Assembly (NCBI RefSeq): GCF_014651875.1
Contig: NZ_BMXS01000014.1
Coordinates: forward strand, 25,304-89,303
Origin: Litchfieldella qijiaojingensis
Lineage (GTDB): Bacteria; Pseudomonadota; Gammaproteobacteria; Pseudomonadales; Halomonadaceae
Length of the DNA: 64,000 nt
Direction of reading: 5' to 3'
The notes beneath the pieces are model-generated. The model was not told the DNA's origin and ran no database searches. It worked only from the letters and a program-made list of their open reading frames with translations. Positions 33,724 through 43,175 of this stretch are shown here, piece by piece. The stretch's first letter is position 1. The number at the start of each line of letters is the position of its first letter. The position numbers were made by a program, and so were the translations under genes.

Positions 33724-35109
33724 ATGTCGAATAATCTGCCGAACATCACCGAACCCGCTCGTGAGATTCCTTGCTTGCTTGATGCCGACATCGTCGTCGT
33801 TGGTGGAGGCACCACGGGGCCGATGGCGGCTCTGGCAGCAGCGCGCCAAGGGCAGCGCGTTGTACTGATCGAGCGTTTCGGGTCGCTCGGTGGCAACATG
33901 ACGCTGGGCCTGAACACCAAACCGTCAGGCGTCCTGTCGGGCGGCATCCCCCTCGAGCTCTGGAACCTCGCGCGTTCGGTCGGAGGCGTGGGTGCCGACT
34001 ATGTCGCCACCACCAAGGTGAAAGACGTCAAGATCGCATCGCCCTGTGATCCGGAAATCATGAAAATGCTGCTCACGCGCCTGCTGCATGAAGCGGGGGT
34101 GCGGGTGCTCTTCGAGACAGTCGTGTCGGCGCCGGTCATGGAGGACAACAAGGTTGCCGGCGTCATCATCGAGGGCAAGGGCGGCCGTCAGTATGTGAGT
34201 GCCAAGGTAGTCGTCGATTGTTCAGCAGATGCCGACGTCGCGGCCGCTGCTGGTGCACCCTACGTGCTCGGCGATGGCGATGCGCATGCTGTGCAGCCGG
34301 TTTCCATGTATTTCACTCTCTCTAACGTGGACGTGAAACGCTTGGCTGAATGGGCCAAGGCCAACCCGGACGAGGTCCCTGCGCGAGCCATACCCGAGAA
34401 CGATGAGGATCTGGACTACGGCCTGTGGCTGACGGGGTTCAATAATCTGATCAGAGACTACCAGAAAGAAAAGAACATCAAGCTCCAGCGCGACAACATC
34501 ACCTTGAAGACGGCCAACGGTGTGCTCTATGTGAACGCCACGCGAGTGCTTGGTGTGGATGGGCTGTCGCCACTGGAGATGAGCGATGCAATGCTCGAGA
34601 TCTACCGTCAGATAGAGGCCTATACAGCGTTCCTGGTCGAGAAGGTCCCCGGCTTCGAGAATGCCCACATCGGACAGATTGCCCCAGTGATCGGTGTGCG
34701 TGAAACCCGCCACATACGCGGGGAGTACATGCTGACGGGCAAGGATGTCATCGATTGCGTAGCGTTCGAGGACACCATTGCCGCCGATAACTGTGCCATG
34801 GACGTGCACGACGTCAAGGGGGCGGACGTGGACTTCCGGGGGCTCGGACCCTACGAGATCCCCTACCGCTGCCTGGTACCCCTGGACGTGGGTCAACTGC
34901 TGGTGGCAGGTCGCTGCATCTCGGCCGACCATGTTGCCCACGGCCGTACCCGTAACATGCCTGCCTGCATGGCCACTGGTCAGGCCGCCGGCGTAGCCGC
35001 CGCTGTCGCGGTCGCCTCGGGGACCACCGTCAGGGATGTGGACGTGGCAAAAGTGCAGGAGATACTCCGCAAGATGGACATGCCATTGAAGGCGGAGGAA
35101 ATCTCTTAA
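33724..35109 (+). CDS. FAD-dependent oxidoreductase (FAD_oxidored family)
   Basis: The 461-residue flavoprotein starts with a dinucleotide-binding motif, VVVGGGTTGPMAALAAARQG, ending in an acidic residue at VVLIERFGSLGGNM. It has the C-terminal FAD-contact phrase LVAGRCISADHVAHGRTRNM. This group oxidises small organic acids or alcohols with FAD as acceptor; the substrate is unknown. AAGGAGAG precedes the ATG at 33724 and decides this start over the in-frame ATGs at 33628 and 33649. The TRAP permease and binding-protein genes follow on the same strand, so the enzyme probably acts on the imported compound. Confidence 0.87.
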   Translation: MSNNLPNITEPAREIPCLLDADIVVVGGGTTGPMAALAAARQGQRVVLIERFGSLGGNMTLGLNTKPSGVLSGGIPLELWNLARSVGGVGADYVATTKVKDVKIASPCDPEIMKMLLTRLLHEAGVRVLFETVVSAPVMEDNKVAGVIIEGKGGRQYVSAKVVVDCSADADVAAAAGAPYVLGDGDAHAVQPVSMYFTLSNVDVKRLAEWAKANPDEVPARAIPENDEDLDYGLWLTGFNNLIRDYQKEKNIKLQRDNITLKTANGVLYVNATRVLGVDGLSPLEMSDAMLEIYRQIEAYTAFLVEKVPGFENAHIGQIAPVIGVRETRHIRGEYMLTGKDVIDCVAFEDTIAADNCAMDVHDVKGADVDFRGLGPYEIPYRCLVPLDVGQLLVAGRCISADHVAHGRTRNMPACMATGQAAGVAAAVAVASGTTVRDVDVAKVQEILRKMDMPLKAEEIS

Positions 35110-35308
35110 ACTTGTGTGGTGACGACCTCATTGCTCACTGGAAGTTCGTCGAGGTCGTCGCCATCTTATCTCGACAAAACCATACCCCGATGCAGCAGCT
35201 TTACGTCCACACAGAGGTTGACATGCAGAGACCTGTTGTTTGATAGAAGCGCAGCGAGTGCACAGCAACTGTGGCGTTCGCCAAGTACAACAAGGGGAGG
35301 TTAACAAG

Positions 35309-37216
35309 ATGTCGGTTAGCGTACGAAGCGTAACCGCAGTGATGCTGGTCGTTGCCATCTATCACTTCTACATAGCTCTCACAGGCGTTCCCGAGCCCAT
35401 GATGGTTCGGCCTATCCATGTCAGTGCGCTGATTTTTCTGGGGTTTCTCCTTCTTCCTTTCCGGACCCCTAAAACTGTGGAGAATGGTGCAGAAGAATCC
35501 CCTCATGTACCTCACTGGTTTGATTGGGTTCTTGCTATCCTCGGGCTTGTTTCAGCCGTTTATATTCTGAATGACTATGAGCGCATTACCCTACGCTTGG
35601 CCTATTTGGATCCGCTGACTACAGGCGACTGGATTGTTGGCGTGGTTACCATTGGACTTATTATCGAGCTGGCAAGACGGGTAGTGGGCCTGGTGCTTCC
35701 GATCATCATCGTGGCATTCGGTGCCTTTACCCTCCTTGGCCCATACTTGCCCGGCGTGCTTCGCCACCAAGGGGCAGGTGCCGAGAAATTCCTTGATCAT
35801 ATCTTCCTGACATCGACCGGTGTTTACGGATCGCTTGCTTCACTGTCGCTGTCGATCGTGTTCATGTTCATTGCCTTTGGCGCCTTCCTGCAGGCGGCGG
35901 GGGGAGAGCGTCTTCTTTCGCAGATCATCGTGTCCATGACGCGTGGCCGGAAGGGCGGGCCTGGCAAGGCGGCCGTTATTGCCAGCGTGATTTTCGGCGC
36001 GTTGACTGGCAGTGGGGCGGCCAATGTCTATGCAACAGGAGCGGTGACGATCCCCTTGATGAAGCGGGCTGGTTATCGTAGAGAGTTCGCGGCGGCTACA
36101 GAAGCTTGCGCCTCTCAGCTTGGTCAGCTGCTTCCTCCTGTGATGGGGGCCGCGGCCTTCATCGTTGCCGAGTTCAGCCGTGTCAGTTATGCCTATGTCG
36201 CCGTGGCTGCACTGGTTCCCTCCTTCTTCTATGTCTTTGCACTGTATTTCGCGGTTCATATTGAATCGAATAAAGCGGGAATTGGCGTGTATGAGCCAGA
36301 AGGAGAACAGATAAGTCTTGGTGATGTCCTGTCGCGCTACTGGCACCTGGCCTTGCCTTTGGTGATCCTGATCGTTCTGCTTGTCATGCGATATACGCCA
36401 TACTTCGCCGCGACGGTAGCGACGCTTTCTGTCATCCCCATCAGCTGGCTACGCCGTGAAACGAGGATGGGGATTCGGGAATTGGTGGATGCGACTGTGT
36501 CCACGATGAAGCGTATCGTCTCGATCGGTATCGTATTGGTCTGCGCTGGAATCGGTATCGCGATCCTTGAGATGACGGGCGTTCCTTATCAGATAACAGG
36601 GCTTCTGGTAGATCTGAGCGGTGGCTACATGTTTCCGGCACTCTTGATTGTAGGGGCCATGACGATAGTGCTTGGCTTCGGTATGCCGGTAACCGGGGCA
36701 TTTCTTATCGCGTCATTGTTCGGCGCGACTGCACTCATGGAATTCGGTCTTGACCCCTTCGTCGCCTACATGATCATTTTCCTGTTCGCCCTGACCGCGA
36801 ACATTACCCCCCCTGTCTGCGTGGCGACATTTGCGGCAGCGTCGATCGCCGGTTGTAGCTTCACGCGTGCCGGTATGCGTGGCCTCCGCCTCGGTATGCC
36901 CGCGTATGTGATTCCGATCGTGATTGCTTATAATCCAACGCTTCTGAATCTTGGAGAACATGGATTCTGGTTCGGTCTCCAGGTCTTCATCAGCACGACT
37001 GTTGCAGTCATTGGGCTCGTGGTGTTGATGTCCGATTGGTTCCTTCATCGACTGAATATGGTGCAGCGAGCACTTCTGGGTGTCTCGCTGTTGGCCATTG
37101 TCATGCCAATGCCATGGACGGATGTGCTGGCAGCACTCGCTGTCGGGCTGGTGCTTTCCTGGCAATGGTATGATGCAAGAAAGGTGCATGGTTCATCCGT
37201 GAATGGTTCACCTTGA
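35309..37216 (+). CDS. fused TRAP transporter permease (4TM/12TM, TAXI-associated)
   Basis: The 635-residue membrane protein combines the small and large TRAP permease subunits in one chain, as in TRAP-TAXI systems. Hydrophobic helices run throughout. The characteristic GALTGSGAANVYATGAVTIP and QLGQLLPPVMGAAAFI occur in the first half, and FALTANITPPVCVATFAAAS in the second. GGGGAGG lies upstream of the ATG at 35309, which was preferred to 35240. The binding protein follows at 37252. Base composition is visibly more AT-rich than in the flanking core genes, consistent with acquisition. Confidence 0.93.
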   Translation: MSVSVRSVTAVMLVVAIYHFYIALTGVPEPMMVRPIHVSALIFLGFLLLPFRTPKTVENGAEESPHVPHWFDWVLAILGLVSAVYILNDYERITLRLAYLDPLTTGDWIVGVVTIGLIIELARRVVGLVLPIIIVAFGAFTLLGPYLPGVLRHQGAGAEKFLDHIFLTSTGVYGSLASLSLSIVFMFIAFGAFLQAAGGERLLSQIIVSMTRGRKGGPGKAAVIASVIFGALTGSGAANVYATGAVTIPLMKRAGYRREFAAATEACASQLGQLLPPVMGAAAFIVAEFSRVSYAYVAVAALVPSFFYVFALYFAVHIESNKAGIGVYEPEGEQISLGDVLSRYWHLALPLVILIVLLVMRYTPYFAATVATLSVIPISWLRRETRMGIRELVDATVSTMKRIVSIGIVLVCAGIGIAILEMTGVPYQITGLLVDLSGGYMFPALLIVGAMTIVLGFGMPVTGAFLIASLFGATALMEFGLDPFVAYMIIFLFALTANITPPVCVATFAAASIAGCSFTRAGMRGLRLGMPAYVIPIVIAYNPTLLNLGEHGFWFGLQVFISTTVAVIGLVVLMSDWFLHRLNMVQRALLGVSLLAIVMPMPWTDVLAALAVGLVLSWQWYDARKVHGSSVNGSP

Positions 37217-37251
37217 TTTTGTTAAACAATTACAAATCAATTGGAGTTGTT

Positions 37252-38271
37252 ATGAAAAACATTAAATACGCGTCAGCAGCAGCGGGATTGATGGTCGCAG
37301 CCGGCATGGCAAGCTCCGACCGGGTAATGGCCCAGGACATTGATATGACAGCCTATGCCGGCTCCGTCGGCGGCCTTTACATGGAGGTCATGTCGGTATG
37401 GATATCGGATTGGGAAAAGGAAATAGACGGTTTGAACATCTCGGCGGTTTCGGGAGGGGGCACGACCAATCCGTTCCATATATCGAGGGGAGCGCCGAAC
37501 GAGGCAATAGGTATCACCGATACCATCACCACGGCGGATGCCATGGAGGGCACGGGAGATATCGGTGCACGGGCCCCCGATGGCCTGAAAAACCTGCGAG
37601 CCTTGGTACGCTTCAATGCGCTGAGCCATTCTGCCTTTATGATCCGTGGTAGCGCATTGCCCGATGGGGTAACGACCGTTGGTGAGCTGTTTGATGAAAA
37701 GCCTTCGCTACGGTGGGCCTTTTTCCAGCGCGGCAATCCCGGTGAACTGACCGCTCGACGTTTCCTGGAAGTGTATGGTGTTAGCATCGAGGACTTGAAC
37801 GATTGGGGTGGGAGTGTTTCGTATAATCCTCAGGCCGAGCATTCGTCACTGATGATCGATGGGCACGTCGATGTCTCGATGGTGATGACCCGCGCGCCTG
37901 CAGCCTTCATGCTGGATATGGACGCTTCCGTCAGGGACCTCGTCTGGCTGAAGATCGAGGAAGATATTGTTGACACGCTGATCGACAGTTATGGCGGATA
38001 TATCAAGGTCGACCATCCGGCAGAATTCTACGATAGTTTGAAAGAGCCGTTTGTGACGGCGTCGGTAGACCATGTGCTTTTTGTGCATGAGGATATGGAT
38101 GAGGAACTTGCCTATCAATTGACAAAGAGTGTGTTGGAGAATGCTTCCAAGATGCGAAATGCGCTTAAGTCAATGAGCGAATTCTACCCTGAGGAGGTCT
38201 GCCATAATACGGGGAGGTTTGAATTGCATGAGGGGGCCGAGCGTGCCTGTAGCGAGCTCGGTTATTTGTGA
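37252..38271 (+). CDS. TAXI-family TRAP solute-binding protein
   Basis: The 339-residue periplasmic protein has a signal peptide ending near DRVMAQ. The body has the TAXI-type layout: AYAGSVGGLYMEVMSVWISD near the N-terminus and SGGGTTNPFHISRGAPNEAI, where TAXI proteins contact ligand. It is the binding partner of the fused permease, starting 36 bases downstream of that gene's stop. GGAG precedes the ATG at 37252; a 13-codon extension upstream is possible but lacks a ribosome site. The ligand is unknown, presumably a small carboxylate. Confidence 0.88.
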   Translation: MKNIKYASAAAGLMVAAGMASSDRVMAQDIDMTAYAGSVGGLYMEVMSVWISDWEKEIDGLNISAVSGGGTTNPFHISRGAPNEAIGITDTITTADAMEGTGDIGARAPDGLKNLRALVRFNALSHSAFMIRGSALPDGVTTVGELFDEKPSLRWAFFQRGNPGELTARRFLEVYGVSIEDLNDWGGSVSYNPQAEHSSLMIDGHVDVSMVMTRAPAAFMLDMDASVRDLVWLKIEEDIVDTLIDSYGGYIKVDHPAEFYDSLKEPFVTASVDHVLFVHEDMDEELAYQLTKSVLENASKMRNALKSMSEFYPEEVCHNTGRFELHEGAERACSELGYL

Positions 38272-38299
38272 TTAGGTAATGTCCATGGCATACGCAGGT

Positions 38300-38324
38300 G
38301 GCGACCGGCGCACAGTCGGTCGCC
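38300..38324 (+). terminator. hairpin after the TAXI gene
   Basis: GGCGACCG (38300-38307) and CGGTCGCC (38317-38324) form a perfect 8-bp stem with a 9-base loop, just downstream of the TAXI stop. GGCAT and ATGCC further out extend the symmetry. No T run follows, so termination would be weak or Rho-assisted. Confidence 0.45.
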
Positions 38325-38465
38325 GATGCCAGCCCGCGGCTCCCACCATTGTCTCATTGCCAATTTATAGAGTCTCCTTGTTGAAAAAAAGATGCTGGAG
38401 TGTTTTATGTGAATGAGGGCATGATGTAATTTCCTTATCTTGGTAGCTCGATAAAGGAGGCTAAG

Positions 38466-39701
38466 TTGCACAACCCTGTCCAGGCAGTGCCCGTTATCCT
38501 GATGAATCGTTTCTTTCGGGTTTTTCTTCCTTTTGCTGCCGGCTATTTCCTCTCCTATCTGTTTCGTAACGTCAATGCTGTCATTGCGAGTGAGCTGGAG
38601 TCCGATGTTGGCATGAGTGCCGACCAGCTTGGCCTGATGACGGGATTGTACTTTCTTGCCTTCGCGTGTTTTCAGTTGCCCTTGGGAGTGCTCCTAGACC
38701 GTTTTGGCCCGCGCCGAGTGGAGGCGTTTCTGCTGTTAATCGCAGGAGCCGGTTCTCTTATCTTCGCCGTAGGGCAACAACTGGCGACGCTTGGCGTGGG
38801 GCGGGCCTTGATCGGTCTGGGAGTGTCTGCTTGCTTGATGGCGAGTTTCAAGGCCTTTTCGTTGTGGTTCGATCCTCAGCGACTACCCCTTGTCAATGGA
38901 TTCTTGCTGGCTTGCGGAGGGCTTGGTGCGATGAGTGCCACCGCCCCTGTCGAAGCCATACTGGGTATGACGACTTGGCGAGTACTGTTCGTTGGGCTGG
39001 CGATGGCCTGTGTCGTGGCGGCGGCCGTACTGTGGTGTGTGGTGCCAGAGAAAACGAATATGGCCAGGGTAGAGCCGTTGAGTCAACAGGTTGCCGCCTT
39101 GAATCGCATTCTTCGTAGCTCGGTGTTCTGGCGCTTTGCGCCTGCAGCCATGGTGTTCCCTGGTGCAACCATGGCGGTCCAGGGACTTTGGGCTGGGCCA
39201 TGGTTACGTGACGTCGCAGGTCTGGACCGTAATGAAGTCGCGCACCATTTGCTCTTGTTGGCATTGGCTACCACAGTCGGCTTTGTTGCCTGGGGAGCAC
39301 TGGCAGAAAGGATGGCACGGCTGGGCATTGGTTCAATGAAGGTGGCAGGCACCGGTCTAGTGTTGTTCATGCTGTCGGTTATGGTGTTGGCTTGGCAGCC
39401 TACCAGCAATGTCCTTCTTTTCTGGTTAATGTTTGGATTATGTGGCTCTTCCGGCACCCTTCTTTATGCGGTTATTACTCCACGTTTTGATGCTTCCCTG
39501 ATGGGGAGAGTGATCACTGCATTCAATTTAATGGTTTTCCTGGGAGCTTTCTCTTTACAATGGGGTATTGGCGTTGCGATCGGATTCTGGAGTGGGGGAT
39601 CCGGAACGGCATATACTGCCGAGGGTTACCGAGCATGCTTTAGTCTGGTTGCAGCTTTGCAAGCAACGGCTTTGATTTGGTTGTTGCGGTCTAGGGAATA
39701 G
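38466..39701 (+). CDS. MFS transporter with TTG start
   Basis: The 411-residue membrane protein is a twelve-helix major facilitator permease. The MFS loop signature is GVLLDRFGPRRVEAF between helices 2 and 3. A strong AAAGGAGG lies five bases before TTG at 38466, supporting a TTG start; the first in-frame ATG (38502) lacks a ribosome site. It follows the TAXI gene after a hairpin and probably belongs to the same island, perhaps exporting or importing the same class of acid. Its stop lies 20 bases before the duplicated corA tail. Confidence 0.9.
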   Translation: MHNPVQAVPVILMNRFFRVFLPFAAGYFLSYLFRNVNAVIASELESDVGMSADQLGLMTGLYFLAFACFQLPLGVLLDRFGPRRVEAFLLLIAGAGSLIFAVGQQLATLGVGRALIGLGVSACLMASFKAFSLWFDPQRLPLVNGFLLACGGLGAMSATAPVEAILGMTTWRVLFVGLAMACVVAAAVLWCVVPEKTNMARVEPLSQQVAALNRILRSSVFWRFAPAAMVFPGATMAVQGLWAGPWLRDVAGLDRNEVAHHLLLLALATTVGFVAWGALAERMARLGIGSMKVAGTGLVLFMLSVMVLAWQPTSNVLLFWLMFGLCGSSGTLLYAVITPRFDASLMGRVITAFNLMVFLGAFSLQWGIGVAIGFWSGGSGTAYTAEGYRACFSLVAALQATALIWLLRSRE

Positions 39702-39720
39702 TTGAGAGGTTCTGATTGAC

Positions 39721-39924
39721 TACCAGCTCAACAACACCATCCGTATCCTGACGGTCATTACCGCCATCTTCGTGCCGTTGACGTTCATCGTCGGTATCTA
39801 TGGCATGAACTTCGAGAATATGCCGGAGCTCGGTTTCAAATACGCCTACTTCGTGGTGTTGGCCTTCATGTTCGGTATCGGTACCGGTCTGACATGGATA
39901 TTCCGCCGCAAGGGATGGATATAG
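39721..39924 (+). pseudogene. duplicated 3' fragment of corA
   Basis: These 204 bases align without gaps to 32160-32363, the last 67 codons and stop of corA, with 22 differences counted by hand (about 89 percent). Only four change an amino acid; the stop is TAG here and TGA in corA. It has no start codon or upstream coding part, so it is not expressed as CorA. The mostly synonymous divergence indicates a homologue from a related strain rather than a recent copy. It marks the right end of the inserted island. Confidence 0.88.
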
Positions 39925-39943
39925 ACCGCCAAGGAACGTGGCC

Positions 39944-39968
39944 GAGCCCATCACGATGTGATGGGCTC
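39944..39968. terminator. hairpin terminator after the corA fragment
   Basis: GAGCCCATCAC (39944-39954) and GTGATGGGCTC (39958-39968) form an 11-bp perfect stem with a three-base loop. It lies between the corA fragment and a convergent gene, so it may serve both directions. The intact corA copy has no such hairpin after its stop, so this is probably the original corA terminator. Confidence 0.65.
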
Positions 39969-39979
39969 GAGGCGAAAGG

Positions 39980-40660
39980 TCACTTCAAATAGACCTGCCC
40001 CTGTTCATAGAGGCTTCGACAATCGCTTGCATCATGGTAGCGGTCTTCGTCGATGTTGATGGAATGCACGCCGGGGCCGTCGAAGCGTGGATCGTCGCAC
40101 TCCCCATCGTGACTCCATTCGCTGCCGTCGTCGCCCCACTCGATCCCGGAGCTGTCCGACACGGATGAGGCGCTGACGTACCACTCGGGATCCCGTTCGG
40201 AGATCTTGACCGTGGCCTCGGTCGACCCACCGGCAAGGGTGCCGACCCAGACGTTGTAGTTGCCCGACGGGGGATTGACCCATTTGATGGCTGGGTTGGT
40301 GCCGCTGGACGAGGAGAAATCGTCGTTGCAGTGCCAGTTGCCATCGGCATCATTGACCACCAGGGTGGTATCGGCCGATGCCTCGACATAGACAATGAGT
40401 TGGTATTCGCCAGCCTCGAAATTGAGGTCCAGGTCGGGGGCCAGACCGTGGACATAGCCGGTACAGTTGGGGCCGGCCTTGGAGGCGGGAGTATTGCCAC
40501 CGGCGCTGATCTCGTACTGTTGGGGATCCGGTTGGAAACCGGATGACAGGTTGATGGTGTTGTAACGCGGCGCTTCCTGCCAGTCCAAGGCGTGAGCGGT
40601 AACAGCACAATATAAGAGTGGAATGGCCGAGAGTACGGCTATGTATCGAGTCGAAGTCAT
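39980..40660 (-). CDS. secreted protein with a C-terminal acidic GECDDPRF-type module
   Basis: The 226-residue protein has a signal peptide (YIAVLSAIPLLYCAVTAHAL). A beta-sandwich resembling the PPC domain follows (GEYQLIVYVEASADTTLVV, PPSGNYNVWVGTLAGGSTEA), then a C-terminal acidic module containing SHDGECDDPRFDGPG and DASDCRSLYEQG. That module recurs at the ends of diverse secreted proteins and peptidases. With its Asp clusters it may bind calcium, and two cysteines can pair. No protease domain is present. The ATG at 40660 was chosen over 40738 because it begins directly before the signal peptide. It faces the corA fragment. Confidence 0.75.
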   Translation of the reverse strand: MTSTRYIAVLSAIPLLYCAVTAHALDWQEAPRYNTINLSSGFQPDPQQYEISAGGNTPASKAGPNCTGYVHGLAPDLDLNFEAGEYQLIVYVEASADTTLVVNDADGNWHCNDDFSSSSGTNPAIKWVNPPSGNYNVWVGTLAGGSTEATVKISERDPEWYVSASSVSDSSGIEWGDDGSEWSHDGECDDPRFDGPGVHSINIDEDRYHDASDCRSLYEQGQVYLK

Positions 40661-40772
40661 TATCCTGATCCCTGCGATGTGAATCCGTGTGTCTTGGCAC
40701 ACGACAGTTATCATGCTTAGAGCTGATAAGCATGTCATCCATTAGTATAATGATGTGCAGACATCGGCTCGA

Positions 40773-42344
40773 TCATTCCTCCGTTTTTTCTAATACCCAA
40801 GGCTCCAGTGACACTTCATCCTTGCAACTGTCGTCCACGGTCGCCTGGGGATCGTCGAGAAAATCCTGGATCATGGTCGAGCGGCATTCCGTGACGGGGT
40901 TGTGCCCCATGGCCTGAAATTCCACGAACTGGAGGTTGGGCATGGTACGTGCTGCATGTTCGCTCCAGCGAGTCCCGCAGCATGGATCCATCTGGCCGTG
41001 AATCGCCAGTGCCGGGACATCCGAGACGAGCGGATCGTTGTGTTCGGTGGGCACATCACCGTTGCCACCCCACCAGGCGCATAGCCAGGGCGGCTCGAAG
41101 CCCAGTACGGCAGGCTCGCGCTTGACGGCGGCGATTGAATCCTGAGGCGTGGGCCGGTTGGTTCCCATGTCGTTGCAGACGTGGGCCAGGAAGTAACCCA
41201 GTGCATAGTTGGGGGCTTCAGGCTCGGGGTCATATTGATCGATCAGGAAGAAATCCTTCAGACGTGAGTAGTCGCCTTGTTCAATGTCGGTGATCAGGCT
41301 CGGCAGCACGGCATAGTCGCTGGCCAGCATCAGGTAGAGAGTGTCGAGAAAGGCCGCTCCGTCGAAATAGAGGGGCTTCTCGCTGCCGTCGGGCTCCTCC
41401 ACCGAAGCGACGAAGGGCCTGCCATCGAGATTGCGGCGTGTCCTGTCGATCGCCAGGAACCAGGCGGGCAGCATGTCTCGGCAGCCTTCGCTCTGTGCAA
41501 CGCAAAGGGCCAAGGTGTCAGTGAAGGTCTGCTTGGCGGTGTACAACTCATCCACAGGGGCGCGGTTGCGCAGGTTGATGAACCAGGGCCAGCCGAGTAT
41601 CGCGGCGCGTACGCTGTCCGGGTGATACTGGATGTAGGAGAGTACCGTGCCGCTACCCGTCGACGAGCCGAAGGCGTCGATCTTGTCGTAATCGAGTAAA
41701 CGGCGAATCTCATCGACATCCCGACTCACCGTGTAGGAGTTGTATTGGGAAACCTCGACCCCTTCCGCGCGGAGTTTCCGATAACAGTTGGCCACGACAC
41801 CGGTGATGCTATCGAGGCGTTCCATAGGATCCAACGAAGAGGCAATGGCCGGTGTATGGATGATGTTGTGATAGGGAGATACCGCTGCATAGTTGGGGCA
41901 TCTCAGTGTCGGCTTGGCATGGATGAATCCACGATGATCCATCGTTACCAGCGTGCGATTGCCGACATCCTTGAGCAGCTGTTCCAGGTACTCGCGATTG
42001 CCCAGTGAGGAATAGCCGGGACCACCCGGGAAGAAGACGACCGGCACATCGGCACTGCTTTCCCCTGACGCGGCTTCTGCTTCGGGGTCGAACACCGCGA
42101 CAGGCAACTCGATGATGGTGCCGTTCGGCTCATCCCAATTCTCTTGGCCGTAAAAGGTGTAGCACTGCGCCTGTAGCTCGCTGAGTGCCTGCGTTGCGCA
42201 CTCCGATGGCTCCAGGCGTGGTACCTGGCCCGATGCCTGGGCGTGAGCGGGAGAATGCCAGAAGACCGCGACAAGCAGCAGTGAAGCAAGTGCAAGGGGG
42301 ATGAAGAAGACGTGGTGCTGATGGGGGGATGGAGTGAGTTTCAT
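40773..42344 (-). CDS. secreted alpha/beta-hydrolase (tripeptidyl aminopeptidase / S33-like)
   Basis: The 523-residue protein has a long signal peptide (HHVFFIPLALASLLLVAVFW) and then an alpha/beta-hydrolase fold. The oxyanion region is FFPGGPGYSS, the nucleophile elbow is GSSTG, and the C-terminal tail has an Asp in HGQMDPCCG and a His in AMGHNPV. This arrangement matches the TAP-like S33 peptidases that cleave N-terminal residues or esters. The acidic residues and secretion suit action in the periplasm or outside the cell. The gene is divergent from the methyltransferase gene at 42532. Confidence 0.85.
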   Translation of the reverse strand: MKLTPSPHQHHVFFIPLALASLLLVAVFWHSPAHAQASGQVPRLEPSECATQALSELQAQCYTFYGQENWDEPNGTIIELPVAVFDPEAEAASGESSADVPVVFFPGGPGYSSLGNREYLEQLLKDVGNRTLVTMDHRGFIHAKPTLRCPNYAAVSPYHNIIHTPAIASSLDPMERLDSITGVVANCYRKLRAEGVEVSQYNSYTVSRDVDEIRRLLDYDKIDAFGSSTGSGTVLSYIQYHPDSVRAAILGWPWFINLRNRAPVDELYTAKQTFTDTLALCVAQSEGCRDMLPAWFLAIDRTRRNLDGRPFVASVEEPDGSEKPLYFDGAAFLDTLYLMLASDYAVLPSLITDIEQGDYSRLKDFFLIDQYDPEPEAPNYALGYFLAHVCNDMGTNRPTPQDSIAAVKREPAVLGFEPPWLCAWWGGNGDVPTEHNDPLVSDVPALAIHGQMDPCCGTRWSEHAARTMPNLQFVEFQAMGHNPVTECRSTMIQDFLDDPQATVDDSCKDEVSLEPWVLEKTEE

Positions 42345-42531
42345 GGTCAGCCACCGAGGTTCGTTATTGGGCTTGTCCGGGATCGCTGACTCTCAAGCTA
42401 GCACTGGGGGTGAGGGGGGCAAGCCGGTGTGCGACAAGCTCATGGTGAGGATGCACCGAATAGGGTTAAATGAAGCGGGATGCCTTGGATTCGTCCCCAT
42501 CGATACCACATCAGTGAGGGAAGGGAGGCCT

Positions 42532-43110
42532 ATGTCACTCCAAACACTATTGGCGGAGCTGGAACGAAAGGGCGAAGAGAACGATGCCCAAGCTACCGAG
42601 CGAAGCCAAAAATATCTCAATATCACCCGTGATACCGGCCAGTTCCTTGCGGTACTGCTCAAGGCCATGAGGGCCAGCAGCGTACTGGAAATCGGTACCT
42701 CGAATGGCTACTCCACATTGTGGCTGGCTTCGTCCCTTGGCGCGTCGGGCCGGGTCACTACCGTCGAAGCCTCGCCCGATAAAGTGCTCGAGGCCAGCGA
42801 CAACTTCGCCAGGGCGGGATTGACGCACAAGATCCGGCAGATCGAAGGTTCGGCGGCAAACTATCTCCGGGCGCGGAAGGCGCGCTTCGATGTCGTTTTC
42901 CTTGATGCCGAGCGCTCGGAATACCTCGACTTCGCCGACGACGTGATCGAGGCATTGAATTCCGGCGGGGTACTGGTCTGCGACAACGCCATCTCGCATC
43001 GGCCGGAACTGGCCGACTTCATGGCCTATATCGAGGGTATGGAGATATTCACGACCTGTCTGGTGCCCGTCGGCAAGGGTGAGTTCGTGGCGTACAAAGA
43101 AGCGGAGTGA
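42532..43110 (+). CDS. SAM-dependent O-methyltransferase-like protein
   Basis: The 192-residue cytosolic protein has the class I methyltransferase core: motif I VLEIGTSNGYSTLWLA, an acidic end of strand 2 in TVEASPDKV, and FDVVFLDAERSEY as motif III. It resembles the caffeoyl-CoA/catechol O-methyltransferase group. GGGAGG lies before the ATG at 42532; the 66 codons upstream in frame are not folded-looking and overlap the divergent gene. The substrate is unknown. Confidence 0.88.
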   Translation: MSLQTLLAELERKGEENDAQATERSQKYLNITRDTGQFLAVLLKAMRASSVLEIGTSNGYSTLWLASSLGASGRVTTVEASPDKVLEASDNFARAGLTHKIRQIEGSAANYLRARKARFDVVFLDAERSEYLDFADDVIEALNSGGVLVCDNAISHRPELADFMAYIEGMEIFTTCLVPVGKGEFVAYKEAE

Positions 43111-43175
43111 GAACGGGGGGCATCGGTCTGCTACGGTTATGGCTAGCACACCAGCGATAACGAGGCCTCGACGTC

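Noticed and set aside
32638-39701. Integrative element or prophage
   Set aside because: No integrase, transposase or phage gene is present and the flanks are corA homologues rather than att sites.
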